Source of the DNA: Niveibacterium umoris
GTDB taxonomy: Bacteria > Pseudomonadota > Gammaproteobacteria > Burkholderiales > Rhodocyclaceae
DNA length: 64,000 bases
Reading direction: 5' to 3'
Assembly (NCBI RefSeq): GCF_014197015.1
Contig: NZ_JACIET010000002.1
Coordinates: 682,001 to 746,000, forward strand
The translations under genes were made by a program, and so were the position numbers. Shown here piece after piece: positions 24,833-34,580 of this stretch. Below the pieces are notes generated by a model. That model made no database searches and was not told where the DNA came from. It saw only the letters and a program-made list of their open reading frames with translations. Position 1 is the first letter of the stretch. Each line of letters begins with the position of its first letter.

Positions 24833-25972
24833 ATGCAAGCGGAGAATCCGAACGGTACGGTGCTCGTCATCGATGACGACGCACTGATCCGCGAAATGGT
24901 GAAGGACGCGCTGGAACCGGCCTGGCGCGTGCTTGAGGCGGAGAACGCCAGCCTCGGCCTGGACATGGCCGCCGAAGCAGCGCCAACCCTGATCCTGCTC
25001 GATGTGCAGATGCCCGGCATCGACGGCTTTGAAGCCTGTCGTCGACTCAAGGACGATTTCGCCACGTCCGACATTCCGGTGCTCTTCCTGTCGGGCCTGA
25101 ACACCCTGGAAGACCGCATTGCCGGGCTCGAAGCCGGCGCAGAGGACTTCATCGCCAAGCCCTTCGACGCGGTGGAGCTCAATGCCCGCCTGCGCGGCCT
25201 GTTGCGCCATCTTGACGAGCGCAAACGCCTTGCCGCGAGCGCGCAGAATGCCTTCACGACCGCCTTTTCGGCCATGACCAGTGCGGGCGAACTGGGCGTG
25301 GTGATCGAGTTCATGCGCAGCGGCTATGCCTGCCAAGACTATGCGGCGCTGGCTGGCGCCGCGCTTGCCGCGCTCGCGCAGTACGGCCTGGATGGTGCGG
25401 TGCGTTTGCGTGGCAGCGCCGGCGAACTGGTGCGCACGCCGTTCGGCGAGCCGTCCGCGATGGAATCGGGCGTACTGGCGCTGATGAGCGGGCAGGACCG
25501 CATCGTCAGCTTCGGCAAGCGCGCCGCCTTCAACTATCCCGGCGTCACCCTGCTGGTGAAGAACATGCCGATGGAAGACCCGGAGCGCGTCGGGCGCTTG
25601 CGCGACCATCTCGCGATCCTCGCCGAGGCGGCGGCGGCGCGTGTGCGCGCGCTCGACGCCGAGGCGGTGCTGCGTACCCGCGAGCAGCAGATGCGCGAAG
25701 TGCTCGCCGCCACCCGCGCGGCGATCACCAGCATAGAGTCGCAACGCAGCGCGCAGCGCAACCAGGTGGTGGTGGCGCTGGAAGCCATGCTGCAGGGCAC
25801 CGAGCGGGAATTCGTGCACCTCGGGCTGAGCGAATCGCAGGAAGACCGCGTCGCCGCGCTGCTGCGCAACGCCAGCTACGAAGTGCTCAATATCTACGAC
25901 CATGCGGACGATGCCAGCGCCGGCCTGCGCGAGGTGGCACGCCGGCTTGCGGACGACGTCAGCGCCGGGTAA
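24833..25972 (+). CDS. Response regulator with an unassigned ~250-residue output region
   Basis: 379 residues. A receiver domain fills ~8-128, with VLVIDDD at its start, the phospho-acceptor Asp in ILLDVQMPGIDGFEA and the lysine in FIAKPFD. The rest (~130-379) is helical and matches no output domain I recognise. Part of it (GELGVVIEFMRSGYACQDYA to ~VTLLVKNMPM) could be a GAF-like sensory fold with coils at both ends. No GGDEF, HD-GYP or DNA-binding motif is present. It starts the operon with the HD-GYP regulator and hybrid kinase; the start at 24833 follows GGGGGAC. Confidence 0.8.
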   Translation: MQAENPNGTVLVIDDDALIREMVKDALEPAWRVLEAENASLGLDMAAEAAPTLILLDVQMPGIDGFEACRRLKDDFATSDIPVLFLSGLNTLEDRIAGLEAGAEDFIAKPFDAVELNARLRGLLRHLDERKRLAASAQNAFTTAFSAMTSAGELGVVIEFMRSGYACQDYAALAGAALAALAQYGLDGAVRLRGSAGELVRTPFGEPSAMESGVLALMSGQDRIVSFGKRAAFNYPGVTLLVKNMPMEDPERVGRLRDHLAILAEAAAARVRALDAEAVLRTREQQMREVLAATRAAITSIESQRSAQRNQVVVALEAMLQGTEREFVHLGLSESQEDRVAALLRNASYEVLNIYDHADDASAGLREVARRLADDVSAG

Positions 25973-25988
25973 GGCGGGAGGGCAGTCC

Positions 25989-27035
25989 ATGCCGGAATCC
26001 AGTTACCACCTGCTTGTCGTCGACGACGACATGCTGGCGCGCACCGTCGCCTGCGACACGCTGCACGAGGTCGGCATCGAAACCACCGAGTGCGTCAATG
26101 GTTTCGAGGCGCTCGATGTGCTGCGCGTGCGGCGCTTCGATGCCGTGCTGCTCGACCGCCACATGCCGGGCCTGTCAGGCGACGAAGTGTGTCGGCGTAT
26201 CCGGGGTGAGCTGGGTGAGGCGATGCTGCCGATCCTCATGCTGACCGGCGATTCAGCGAGCAGCGATCTCGCCAGCGCGCTCGAAGCCGGCGCCACCGAC
26301 TTCATCCGCAAGCCCTTCGATCCGGTCGAACTGCATGCGCGGGTGCGGGCTGCGGTCGAACACAAGCGCATCACCGACCAGCTCGACAATGCCGAAACCA
26401 TGCTCTTCGCGCTTGCGCGCATGGTCGAGGCGAAAGACGAGAACACCGGCGATCACTGCAGCCGCCTCGCGCACAATGCGGTGATGTTCGGGCGCGCGCT
26501 CGGCCTCAGCGAAACCGAACAGCACGCGCTGCGTCGCGGCGGCGTGCTGCACGACATCGGCAAGCTCGGCATTCCCGATGCAATCCTGATGAAGCCGGGC
26601 AAGCTCACCGACGACGAGTGGAAGGTGATGCGCCAGCACACCCTGATCGGCGCCCGCTTGTGCTCGCCGCTCAAGTCAATGGCGCTGACGGTGCCGATCA
26701 TCCGTTCGCACCACGAACGCTGGGACGGCAGCGGCTACCCGGAAGGGCTGGCCGGTGAGGCCATTCCCTTGCTGGCGCGGGTGTTCCAGCTCGTCGACAT
26801 CTACGATGCGTTGGCCTATGCGCGGCCCTACAAGGCAGCGCTGCCGCAGGTCGAGGTGCTGCGCATCCTGCGCGAAGAGGGGGATCGGCAGTGGCGCGAT
26901 CCGGCGCTGCTGAAGGTGTTTCTCGATCTCGTCGCGCGGGATCCGGCTTCCTTTTCTTCTGCCGCGCCGGAGGCCGGCGATCTCGGCCGCGAGGTCTTCG
27001 ACGACATTGCAGTATTGGGGCGCGGCGGCGTCTGA
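25989..27035 (+). CDS. Response regulator with HD-GYP phosphodiesterase domain
   Basis: 348 residues. Receiver domain ~1-125 (phospho-acceptor D56, lysine in FIRKPFDP), then an HD-GYP domain. Key residues are intact: H156 (GDHC), HD at 188-189 in LHDIGKLGIPD, and HHERWDGSGYP at 241-251, where the GYP triplet is exact. It should degrade c-di-GMP, activated by phosphorylation, and probably by the hybrid kinase encoded 28 bases downstream. ATG at 25989 is 16 bases after the previous stop; GGAGGG lies upstream. Confidence 0.93.
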   Translation: MPESSYHLLVVDDDMLARTVACDTLHEVGIETTECVNGFEALDVLRVRRFDAVLLDRHMPGLSGDEVCRRIRGELGEAMLPILMLTGDSASSDLASALEAGATDFIRKPFDPVELHARVRAAVEHKRITDQLDNAETMLFALARMVEAKDENTGDHCSRLAHNAVMFGRALGLSETEQHALRRGGVLHDIGKLGIPDAILMKPGKLTDDEWKVMRQHTLIGARLCSPLKSMALTVPIIRSHHERWDGSGYPEGLAGEAIPLLARVFQLVDIYDALAYARPYKAALPQVEVLRILREEGDRQWRDPALLKVFLDLVARDPASFSSAAPEAGDLGREVFDDIAVLGRGGV

Positions 27036-27062
27036 GCCGCACCGGGCGTCCGGACGGGCACC

Positions 27063-30000
27063 ATGTTCAGCGCGCTGCGATTGAAGTCGATTCGCGCCCG
27101 CCTGGTCGGCTGGCTGCTGCTGGCCAGCCTGGTGCCGATCGTGCTGACCGCCTACGTCGTGCTGTCCGGGCTGGAGGAGCAGGTCGGCCGCGCCGCGAGC
27201 CAGCGCATGGACGACGTGGCGCAGGAACGCGAACGCGATCTGCACGCCTGGATCGAGCAGCTGCTCAACGACGGTCGCGTCTTTGCTGCCCTGCCGGCGA
27301 CCAGTGACTGCCTGCAGACGCTCGCCAAGGTGCTGGACAAGCCTGACCCGCAACGCGACGACTATCACCGCAAGGACCGCGAGTGCATCGCGAGCCTCAA
27401 CTACGCGGGGCTGTCCTTCCTGTACGACGTAATGCTGCTCGACACCGCTGGTCGGGTGGTGTTCAGCGTGCAGCAGGAGACGCCCGCCGGGCAGCAGATC
27501 CTCGCCGCGCCACTCATGGACACCCGCCTCGCGCACGGTGTCCGTCGCGCCCTGCAGGGCAATGTTGCAGCCTTCGTGCCGCACGAGATGTACCCGCCGT
27601 CGGGCATCGAGACGGCGTTTGTCGTGGTGCCCATCGTGCGCGATGCGCAGACCATCGGCGCGCTGGTGCTGCAGCTCAACAATCGCGACATGCTGGCGCT
27701 GCTCGAATCGGCGCTTGCCGACACGCACAGCGGCGAATTGATGCTGCTGCGTCGCGAGTCGACGGACAGCGCGCTGGTACTCACACCGCCGCGGGGTCAT
27801 CCGGAGCGTGCGTTCAAGCAGCGCTACCAGCTCGAAGGTGCGCGCGGCGTGACGCTGCAGGCCGCACTCGCAGGGCCGGCGGGCCACGGCCCTGCAATTG
27901 GCGACCACGGCGAAGCGGTGTTCGCCGCCTGGCGCCCGCTGCCCGAATTCGGCTGGGGCCTTGTCGCCCGCATCACCGCCGACGAGGCCCTGGCGCCGGT
28001 GCAGGCGATACGGCTCGCGCTGCTGCCGCTGGTCGCCGGGCTCTTGCTCGCAACCACGGCACTCGCGCTGCTGCTCGGCTGGCGCCTGGTGCGACCGCTC
28101 AAGCTGTTCACCGCGTTCAGCCGCGAACTGGCGGCGGGCCAGCTCGGCCATCAGGTCGGCTACGCCGGCCATGACGAACTCGGTGAGCTGGCCAGCACGC
28201 TCAACCAGATGTCCACGCGACTCGCCGATTCCAATGCCTCGCTGCAGCGCGCCAAGGCGATGCTCGAAGTGCGGGTCGCCGAACGCACCGCGGAGCTCAC
28301 CGCCAAGGCGCGCAGCCTGGAGGAAGCCGAGCGTGTCGCGAACCTGGGCCACTGGGAAACGGACTGGGTCAGCGGTGCCCGCTACTGGTCACCGCAGGTG
28401 TACCGCCTGCTGCAGATGCGGCCGGGCATCCCCGATCCGGTGGCGTTCCAGCAGCGCATTCACCCGGCGGACCGCGAGCGCGTCGCCGTCGAAATGGCGC
28501 GCTCGGTCTCCACCGGCACGCGCTTCTCGCTCGAGTTCCGCGTCACCCTCGATGAAGGCCACGAGCGCTGGCTTCGCGAAGAGGGTGAGACCACGCTGGG
28601 CGCCGACGGCAAGCCCGCAAAGAGCGTCGGCATGCTGCTCGACATCACCGAACGACAAGAGGCGGAACTTGCCTTGCGGCGCTCGGAAGCCAATGCCCGC
28701 TCTGTGCTGGAAGCCGCGCAGGAAGGCATCGTCATCATCAGCCGCGCGCGGCGCACGATCCTGTATGCCAATCCGGCCGCCGAGCGCATGTTCGGCCGTA
28801 CCAGCCAGGAGATGCTGGGCCAGACCATCGCGATGCTCTACCCGGAATCGGCACGCGCCCGGATCGAGGCCGAATTCGCCACACTGGTGCGCAGCCAGGG
28901 CGGTCGCGCCACCAATCTGCCGGCGATGCGCAGTGACGGCACCCCCTTCGTGGTGGATGTCTTCGCGTCCGAGATCCGCTATGCCGACCAGCCGGCGATG
29001 TTCGGGTTCTTCACCGACGTTACCGAACTGCGTGCGGCCGAGGCCGAACGTGCGCGGCTCGAACAGGAGCTGGTCGAATCCCGTGCGCGGCGGGCCGAGG
29101 CGCGGGCCGAGGCGATCCTCGACACGGTTGAAGAAGGCGTGATCGAGGTCGACGGCGATGAAGGCCTGGTGGTCTACGCCAACAAGGCGGCGCTCAGCAG
29201 TCTTGGCGTTGAACTCGATGCGCTGCTCGGCCGCCCGCCGCGCGATCTGTTGCCACTCGCTGATGCTGACGCCGATTGGCCGCTCACCCGCGTGCTGCGC
29301 ACCGGCGAACCGGTGTCGGGCGAGGGCGTCGCTGTGCGGCGGCAGGACGGCACCGAGATGCGTGTCGCCTACTACATCCGGCCGCTCGATGCCGCCGCGG
29401 GCGTTGGCGCGGTGCTGGTGTTCCGCGACGTCACCGAACGCGAGCGCCAGCAGCTGCGGCTGCAGCTGATGTCCAGCGCGGTGGAACAGAGCGCCTCGGC
29501 CGTCATCATCACCGATCGCAGCGGCCATATCGAGTACGTGAATCCGAAGTTCTGCGAGCTCTACGGCTACGTTCCCGCCGAGGTGATCGGGCATACGCCG
29601 CGGGTGCTCAAATCCGGCCACACCACGGCGGCGGAGTACCAGGGCCTGTGGCGCGCAGTGCTCGACGGCGGCGAATGGCACGGCGAGTTCATGAACCTGC
29701 GCAAGGATGGCCAGGGCCGCTGGGTGGCGGCCGCCATCGCGTCCCTGCGCGACGCCGACGGCAAGCCGACGCACTTCATCGGCATCCATGAAGACATCAC
29801 CGAACGCAAGGCGATCGAGGACGAACTGATGCAGGCGCGCGAGGTGGCGGAGACTGCCGCGCGCGCAAAGAGCGAATTTCTCGCCCGCATGAGTCACGAG
29901 ATCCGCACGCCGATGAACGCCATCATCGGGCTCTCTGATCTCGCGCTGCAGGGCACGATGCCGCCGCGCGAACGCGACTTCGTGACCAAGGTGAACCGCT

Positions 30001-31796
30001 CGGCGCAATCGCTGCTGGGCATCATCAACGATGTGCTCGACTTCTCGCGCATCGAGGCCGGCAAGCTGGAACTGGAAACGGTGGAGTTCGCGCTCGACGA
30101 CGTGCTGCAGCATCTGGCCGACCTCGTCCACACGCGCCTGCACGAGGGCGTCGAGCTGTTTTTCGACACGCCTCCCGAGGTGCCGGCCCGGCTGGTGGGC
30201 GATCCGCTGCGCTTGGGGCAGGTGCTGGTCAATCTGTGCGGCAACGCGACGAAATTCACTCGCAGCGGTTCGATCTCAGTGCGCGTGAGCAGTGTGGCGA
30301 CGACGCCGGGTTCGGTGACGCTGCGTTTCGAAATCGAAGACACCGGCGACGGCATTCCGGCCGATCGTCTGCCGCATCTGTTCGACGCGTTTGCGCAGGC
30401 GGAAGCCTCGATCGCACGGCGCTTCGGTGGCTCCGGCCTCGGGCTGGCGATCTGCCGCCAGCTGGTGCAGCTGATGGGCGGCGAGATCAGCGTGCGCAGC
30501 GCGCCCGGCGAGGGCAGTACCTTCAGCTTCACCGCCCGCCTCGGCCGTGCCGGCACGACGCACGAGTTCGCGCTCGCGCCCTCGCTCGTCGGCCATCGTC
30601 TGCTGCTGGTAGCAATGCCGGGCGGGGCGACCGAAGTGCTGCGCCTGCGCTGCGTCGAACTCGGCCTCGACGTGTGGCACGCCGCGTCGCTGGGCGACAT
30701 GGCGGTGGTGCTCGACGAGGCGCAGCACGCTGGCGCACCCTACCAGGCGATCGTGGTCGATTGCGCGATGCCGGTGGGCGACTTGCACGGCTGGCGCAAT
30801 GCCAGCCGTGTACCGGTTCTGGCGCTCAGCGGGGGCACCGGCATCGCCGAATGCGAGGCGCGCCTTGCCAGTATTGGCCTGGTGGTGAGCGGGCACCTCG
30901 ATCGACCGGTCACCCGGGCGGCGCTGCAGCACGCGCTGATGCGGGCCTTGAACGGCAGCGACAGCGGCAGCAGTGGTGCGACGCCGGCGGCCGCGCCGCG
31001 TCCCGCGCACGCGCTCGCCGGCGCCCGTGTGCTGGTGGTCGACGACGCGGAGCTGAACCTGGAGGTTGCGCGCGAATACCTTCAGAGCATTGGCGTGCAG
31101 GTCAGCACCGCCAGCGACGGCGCGCTCGCGCTCGACGTGCTGGCGCGCGAGTCCTTCGACGCGGTGCTGATGGATTGCCAGATGCCGGTGATGGACGGCT
31201 ATGCCGCCACCCGCGAACTGCGCAGCCGGCCGGGATTCGAGCATCTGCCGGTGATCGCCCTCACCGCCAACGCGCTGACAGGCGAGCGCGAACGGGTGCT
31301 GGCCGCCGGCATGAGCGACTTCATTTCCAAGCCGGTGGACCCGGAGCGCCTGTTCGACACGCTGTCGCGCTGGATCGCGCCCAAGGCGCCCGCTACGGCA
31401 GCGTCGGTAGCGCCTGCCACCCCCGTTGCGACAGCGACACCCGAGGGGGTGCCGGTGCTACCGGGCGTCGATCTCGACGTCGGTCTGGCGCGCGCGATGA
31501 ACAAGCCGGCGACCTACCGCAAGTACCTCGGCATCTTCCGCAAGACGCACGTTTCCTTTGCGAGCAATTTTGCATCGGCCGTCGCGGCCGGCGATGCGGC
31601 GCTGGCGCAGCGTCTGGCGCACACGCTCAAGAGCGGCGCCGCGAGCATCGGCGCTTTCGGCGTCGAATCCGCCGCCCTCGCGCTCGAGACCGCGTTGCGC
31701 GAGGGCTGTGAGGATGCGCGGCGCGATGCGCTGTACGCGACCCTGTGCGAGCGGCTCGACCCGCTGCTGGTGGCGCTGGACGCGGCCGGGGTTTAG
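27063..31796 (+). CDS. Giant membrane hybrid histidine kinase with multiple PAS domains and HPt
   Basis: 1577 residues. Two membrane helices (~15-35 and ~315-340) bracket a periplasmic dCache-like sensor, followed by HAMP (~340-395). Several PAS domains follow (~420-900, with repeated DITERQ/DVTE ends), then HisKA (H945 in MSHEIRTP) and an ATPase domain (~1040-1170). A first receiver-like region keeps D1233 in VVDCAMP but lacks the acidic pair; the second receiver is complete (VLVVDDAELN, D1371 in LMDCQMPVMDG). A C-terminal HPt carries H1520 in LAHTLKSG. It should run a full His-Asp-His relay. The two response regulators upstream are natural final acceptors. Confidence 0.93.
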   Translation: MFSALRLKSIRARLVGWLLLASLVPIVLTAYVVLSGLEEQVGRAASQRMDDVAQERERDLHAWIEQLLNDGRVFAALPATSDCLQTLAKVLDKPDPQRDDYHRKDRECIASLNYAGLSFLYDVMLLDTAGRVVFSVQQETPAGQQILAAPLMDTRLAHGVRRALQGNVAAFVPHEMYPPSGIETAFVVVPIVRDAQTIGALVLQLNNRDMLALLESALADTHSGELMLLRRESTDSALVLTPPRGHPERAFKQRYQLEGARGVTLQAALAGPAGHGPAIGDHGEAVFAAWRPLPEFGWGLVARITADEALAPVQAIRLALLPLVAGLLLATTALALLLGWRLVRPLKLFTAFSRELAAGQLGHQVGYAGHDELGELASTLNQMSTRLADSNASLQRAKAMLEVRVAERTAELTAKARSLEEAERVANLGHWETDWVSGARYWSPQVYRLLQMRPGIPDPVAFQQRIHPADRERVAVEMARSVSTGTRFSLEFRVTLDEGHERWLREEGETTLGADGKPAKSVGMLLDITERQEAELALRRSEANARSVLEAAQEGIVIISRARRTILYANPAAERMFGRTSQEMLGQTIAMLYPESARARIEAEFATLVRSQGGRATNLPAMRSDGTPFVVDVFASEIRYADQPAMFGFFTDVTELRAAEAERARLEQELVESRARRAEARAEAILDTVEEGVIEVDGDEGLVVYANKAALSSLGVELDALLGRPPRDLLPLADADADWPLTRVLRTGEPVSGEGVAVRRQDGTEMRVAYYIRPLDAAAGVGAVLVFRDVTERERQQLRLQLMSSAVEQSASAVIITDRSGHIEYVNPKFCELYGYVPAEVIGHTPRVLKSGHTTAAEYQGLWRAVLDGGEWHGEFMNLRKDGQGRWVAAAIASLRDADGKPTHFIGIHEDITERKAIEDELMQAREVAETAARAKSEFLARMSHEIRTPMNAIIGLSDLALQGTMPPRERDFVTKVNRSAQSLLGIINDVLDFSRIEAGKLELETVEFALDDVLQHLADLVHTRLHEGVELFFDTPPEVPARLVGDPLRLGQVLVNLCGNATKFTRSGSISVRVSSVATTPGSVTLRFEIEDTGDGIPADRLPHLFDAFAQAEASIARRFGGSGLGLAICRQLVQLMGGEISVRSAPGEGSTFSFTARLGRAGTTHEFALAPSLVGHRLLLVAMPGGATEVLRLRCVELGLDVWHAASLGDMAVVLDEAQHAGAPYQAIVVDCAMPVGDLHGWRNASRVPVLALSGGTGIAECEARLASIGLVVSGHLDRPVTRAALQHALMRALNGSDSGSSGATPAAAPRPAHALAGARVLVVDDAELNLEVAREYLQSIGVQVSTASDGALALDVLARESFDAVLMDCQMPVMDGYAATRELRSRPGFEHLPVIALTANALTGERERVLAAGMSDFISKPVDPERLFDTLSRWIAPKAPATAASVAPATPVATATPEGVPVLPGVDLDVGLARAMNKPATYRKYLGIFRKTHVSFASNFASAVAAGDAALAQRLAHTLKSGAASIGAFGVESAALALETALREGCEDARRDALYATLCERLDPLLVALDAAGV

Positions 31797-31820
31797 CCGC
31801 CGCAGTGCCGGATCAGCGGA

Positions 31821-32744
31821 TCAGCGGATCGGTCGCGTGCCGGGCAGCGCGGTATCGAGCATCGCGCGGCGCAGCACATCGATCACGCCGTTGCGCGGGT
31901 AGGTCACCCGCCAGGCGAGCGCCACCACGCGATGCGGCTGCGGGTCGGCAAAGGGGCGCACTTCCACTATGCCCTGCGACGGATTCAAGCCATCGGCCGC
32001 GGCGCTGGGCAGCACAGTGACGCCCACGCCGGTCGCCACCATGTGGCGGATGGTTTCCAGCGAACTGCCTTCGAGCGTCTTTTGCAGCCCCTGCAGCCCC
32101 GACGGGTTGGCGCAGCGCGGGCAGGCTTCGAGCACCTGGTCGCGGAAGCAGTTGCCGGCGCCCAGCAGCAGCAGCGGTTCCTCCACCAGATGGCTGGCGG
32201 CGACTTCTTCCTTGGCCGCCCACGGGTGACCGAGCGGCATCACGACGCGGAAGGGTTCTTCATACACCGGCTGCGCGACGATGCCGTTCTCGACGAAGGG
32301 CAGCGCGATCACGATGACGTCCAGCTCGCCACGTTTGAGCGATTCGGCGAGCCGCGCGGTGTAGTTCTCCTGGATGATCAGCGGCACCCGCGGGGCGCGT
32401 TCGCGCATCAACGGAATCAGTTTGGGCAGCAGGTAGGGCGCGATGGTGTAGATCACGCCCAGGCGCAGCGGGCCGGCGAGCGGATCCTTGCCGGCTTCGG
32501 CGATCTCGCGCACCTGCTGCGCTTCGAGCAGCACCCGCTCGGCCTGCGCGACGATGCGCGCGCCGATTTCGGTGAGCTTGACGTCGGCGGCGCTGCGCTC
32601 GAACAGCGTCACGCCGAGCTGGTCTTCGAGTTTCTTCACCGCCACCGAGAGCGTCGGCTGGCTGACATGGCACTTCTCCGCGGCGCGGCCGAAATGCCGT
32701 TCGCGGGCCAGGGCGACGATGTAGCGCAGATCGGTCAGCGTCAC
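31821..32744 (-). CDS. oxyR: OxyR, peroxide-sensing LysR regulator
   Basis: 307 residues. The N-terminal helix-turn-helix begins LTDLRYIVALARERHFGRAA. The redox pair is exact: C199 in GNCFRDQVL and C208 in EACPRC, at the same numbering as the E. coli protein, so peroxide should form the activating disulfide. A third cysteine (C211) follows. The gene is divergent from the HtrA protease at 32914, separated by about 170 bases, so it may act on both. It is followed by a short GGATCAGC tandem repeat at its stop codon. Confidence 0.95.
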   Translation of the reverse strand: MTLTDLRYIVALARERHFGRAAEKCHVSQPTLSVAVKKLEDQLGVTLFERSAADVKLTEIGARIVAQAERVLLEAQQVREIAEAGKDPLAGPLRLGVIYTIAPYLLPKLIPLMRERAPRVPLIIQENYTARLAESLKRGELDVIVIALPFVENGIVAQPVYEEPFRVVMPLGHPWAAKEEVAASHLVEEPLLLLGAGNCFRDQVLEACPRCANPSGLQGLQKTLEGSSLETIRHMVATGVGVTVLPSAAADGLNPSQGIVEVRPFADPQPHRVVALAWRVTYPRNGVIDVLRRAMLDTALPGTRPIR

Positions 32745-32913
32745 GGGCGGTTTTCCGGAGCCATGAAAGGGAAACCGATTGTATCCCCGTCATGCGGGAC
32801 GCTTGAAAATTGCAACAGGCATCCTTAGTTTGTAAGCCGGTGTAAGCGGTCGCCCCGCTGTGGCGCCGACCACGCCGATAATTCCCGCTCCCACCCGTTA
32901 CGGAGATTCACCA

Positions 32914-34431
32914 ATGAAATTGACGCTACCCCGTTCGCTTGCACTCGCCGGTGTGGCTGCGGTGGCGTTTGCCGGTTGCTTGCAGGAAGGTCCCGGTCTG
33001 TCGACCTCGCACGCCAGCAATGTCGCCGCCACCCAGTCGTCCGCCGCGCCGCTCGTCGCAGGGGCTGGTGCCACCGCGGCGACGCCCGCGATGCGCGCCG
33101 GACTGCCCGACTTCTCGACGCTGGTCGAACAGGTCGGCCCGGCCGTTGTGAATATCGCGGTATCCAGCGTGCGCAGCAGCGGCGGCGAGACCGCCGGCGA
33201 AAACCCCTTCGCTGATGATCCGTTCTACGACTTCCTGCGCCGCTTCGGCGTGCCGACCCCGGGCCAGCCCGGTGGGCAAGGCGGCCAGCCGCGCGTGCAA
33301 CAGGGCGTCGGCTCCGGCTTCATCGTCAGCGCCGACGGCTATGTGCTGACCAACGCCCATGTGGTGGATGGCGCCACCGACGTGACCGTGCGCCTGACCG
33401 ACAAGCGCGAGTTCAAGGCCAAGGTGGTCGGCTCGGACAAGCGCACCGACGTGGCGCTGATCAAGATCGACGCGAAGAACCTGCCGACGGTGAAGATCGG
33501 CGATGCCGAGCATGCCAAGGTTGGCGAATGGGTGGTCGCAGTCGGTTCGCCCTTCGGCTTCGACAACACCGTGACCGCCGGCATCATCTCGGCGAAGGCG
33601 CGCCGCCTGCCGGATGAAACCTACGTGCCCTTCATCCAGACCGACGTCGCGATCAATCCGGGTAACTCCGGCGGCCCGCTGTTCAACCTGAACGGCGAGG
33701 TGATCGGCATCAACTCGCAGATCTACTCGCGCTCGGGCGGCTTCATGGGCATCTCGTTCGCGATCCCGATCGACACGGCGATGAAGGTGCGCGACCAGCT
33801 GCAGAAATACGGCAAGGTGCAGCGTGGCCGCCTCGGCGTGCTGATCCAGGGCATGGATGACGATCTCGCGCAGACCTTCGGGCTCGACAAGGCCAAGGGC
33901 GCGCTGGTCGCGCAGGTCGATGCCGACGGCCCCGCCGCCAAGGCCGGTGTCGAGGCCGGCGACGTGATCCTCGCGGTCAACGGCCAGGAGGTGAAGGATT
34001 CCGGCGACCTGCCGCGCCTGATCGGCGACCAGAAGCCCGGCGACAAGGTCACGCTGAAGGTCTGGCGCAACAAGTCGAGCAAGGAGCTGACTGCGACGCT
34101 GGCCGAGATGCCCGGCGAAGGCACGAAGACCGCCAAGGCCGGCAAGGGCGCCGAAAAGCCTAGTGGCAAGGTCGGCCTCGCGCTGCGTCAGCTCACCGCG
34201 TCCGAAGCCAACCGCGTCGGCCTCACCGGCGGCGGGCTGGTGGTCGAGGATGTGGCCGGGCCAGCCGCGGAAGCGGGTGTTCGCCCTGGCGACGTGATCA
34301 TCTCGGTGAATAACCGCCGCGTCACCACCGTGCAGGAAATGTCTTCGATCGTCGATAGCGCGGGCGACCGCTTTGCGCTGTTGATCCTGCGTGGCAACCA
34401 GCGGGTGTTTGTGCCGATCCGCCTGAAGTAA
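32914..34431 (+). CDS. degP: HtrA/DegP-type periplasmic serine protease
   Basis: 505 residues. The trypsin-like domain has a complete triad: H149 (NAHVV), D179 (RTDVALI) and S252 (GNSGGP). Two PDZ domains follow (~300-395 and ~410-503). The N-terminus ends in AFAGC, a probable lipoprotein signal with Phe at -3, so the enzyme may be tethered to the membrane rather than soluble as in E. coli DegP; MucD or DegQ are alternative names. It degrades misfolded envelope proteins. GGAGAT precedes the ATG at 32914. The gene ends in a strong terminator. Confidence 0.93.
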   Translation: MKLTLPRSLALAGVAAVAFAGCLQEGPGLSTSHASNVAATQSSAAPLVAGAGATAATPAMRAGLPDFSTLVEQVGPAVVNIAVSSVRSSGGETAGENPFADDPFYDFLRRFGVPTPGQPGGQGGQPRVQQGVGSGFIVSADGYVLTNAHVVDGATDVTVRLTDKREFKAKVVGSDKRTDVALIKIDAKNLPTVKIGDAEHAKVGEWVVAVGSPFGFDNTVTAGIISAKARRLPDETYVPFIQTDVAINPGNSGGPLFNLNGEVIGINSQIYSRSGGFMGISFAIPIDTAMKVRDQLQKYGKVQRGRLGVLIQGMDDDLAQTFGLDKAKGALVAQVDADGPAAKAGVEAGDVILAVNGQEVKDSGDLPRLIGDQKPGDKVTLKVWRNKSSKELTATLAEMPGEGTKTAKAGKGAEKPSGKVGLALRQLTASEANRVGLTGGGLVVEDVAGPAAEAGVRPGDVIISVNNRRVTTVQEMSSIVDSAGDRFALLILRGNQRVFVPIRLK

Positions 34432-34454
34432 GCGCCTCGGCGTGTGGTTTCAGG

Positions 34455-34486
34455 AAGGGCGATGCTGCGGCATCGCCCTTTTTTCT
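34455..34486 (+). terminator. Rho-independent terminator after the HtrA gene
   Basis: A perfect 11-base stem AAGGGCGATGC/GCATCGCCCTT (34455-34465 and 34470-34480) closes a four-base loop and leads into a six-T run. Confidence 0.95.
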
Positions 34487-34580
34487 TCCGGGTGCCAACA
34501 AGCCCTTTGACTCTTGCCACGGCGACGTCTAACCCTAGGTTAGAAGCGCGGCACCGGCCGTGCAGCGAACGAGGCGAACC

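Noticed and set aside
31810-31830. GGATCAGC tandem repeat at the oxyR stop
   Set aside because: Two and a half units only; likely chance or replication slippage with no sign of function.
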